From positions 1 through 13,846 of the forward strand of contig JALOOS010000011.1 of assembly GCA_025454275.1 (NCBI GenBank): DNA of 13,846 bases, given 5' to 3'. Every line of letters begins with the position of its first letter. Positions within the stretch are counted from its first letter, which is position 1. The notes under the pieces were generated by a model. That model was not told the DNA's origin, did not search any database, and saw only the letters and a list, made by a program, of their open reading frames with translations. The translations under genes and the position numbers were made by a program. This DNA is from Desulfobacterales bacterium (GTDB lineage: Bacteria; Desulfobacterota; Desulfobacteria; Desulfobacterales; SpSt-501). Below are positions 13,749-13,846 of this stretch, one piece after another.

Positions 13749-13846
13749 TTAGGCGATGACTTCGGAGACGACGCCGGCACCCACCGTGCGGCCGCCCTCC
13801 CGGATCGCAAAGCGCAGCTCCTTCTCCATCGCAATCGGCGTGATCA
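13749..13846 (-). CDS. tuf: Elongation factor Tu, C-terminal fragment (cut by window edge)
   Basis: The frame is open from the window edge to a TAA at 13749-13751, encoding 32 residues that end PIAMEKELRFAIREGGRT and GAGVVSEVIA. This is the C-terminus of EF-Tu domain 3 (in E. coli, RFAIREGGRTVGAGVV). It lies 15 nt before rpmG. Its partner at the other end of the window is an N-terminal fragment, so the block lies between two tuf genes, as in many proteobacteria. The visible piece is 98 nt, exactly as long as the fragment at 1-98. Confidence 0.95.
   Translation of the reverse strand, partial: ITPIAMEKELRFAIREGGRTVGAGVVSEVIA

Overview
The window is one uninterrupted block of transcription and translation genes, all on the minus strand. 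It is GC-rich. Read in the direction of transcription (high to low coordinates) the order is: 3' end of a tuf gene, rpmG, tRNA-Trp, secE, nusG, rplK, rplA, rplJ, rplL, rpoB, rpoC, rpsL, rpsG, and the 5' end of a second tuf gene. This is the bacterial rpoBC/str cluster. RpoB and RpoC both carry proteobacteria-type lineage inserts (SI1 and SI2 in beta, SI3 in the beta' trigger loop). With the tuf-rpmG-trnW-secE arrangement and high GC, this suggests a deltaproteobacterium in the broad sense (Desulfobacterota or relative). That placement is inference; no rRNA is present.

Layout: positions 13749-12385 hold tuf (end), rpmG, tRNA-Trp, secE and nusG. Positions 12299-9931 hold the L11, L1, L10 and L7/L12 genes, with a recognisable L10-leader RNA before rplJ. 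Positions 9782-1229 hold rpoB and rpoC, separated by 37 nt. Positions 1098-183 hold rpsL and rpsG, preceded by a clear sigma70-type promoter at about 1144-1170. Positions 98-1 are the start of another tuf. No gap between genes exceeds 300 bases; the longest are 156 nt (rplA-rplJ), 148 nt (rplL-rpoB) and 130 nt (rpoC-rpsL), and each holds RNA structure or a promoter.

The genes work together: EF-Tu, L33, tRNA-Trp and the stalk proteins (L11, L10, L7/L12) serve elongation; SecE is part of the translocon; NusG links RNA polymerase to the ribosome; beta and beta' form the polymerase core; S12 and S7 are 30S proteins.

The standout observation is inside rpoC. Beta' is 1466 residues long and has an in-frame insert of about 100 residues (residues about 573-670) at a point where E. 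coli beta' runs straight on. The insert reads as a parvulin/SurA-type peptidyl-prolyl isomerase domain placed in the pore domain of RNA polymerase. Other points: fusA is absent between rpsG and tuf, the two tuf stubs at the window ends have exactly equal length, there is an approximately 21-bp stem between rplL and rpoB, and the rpsL promoter has a palindrome over its -35 box.
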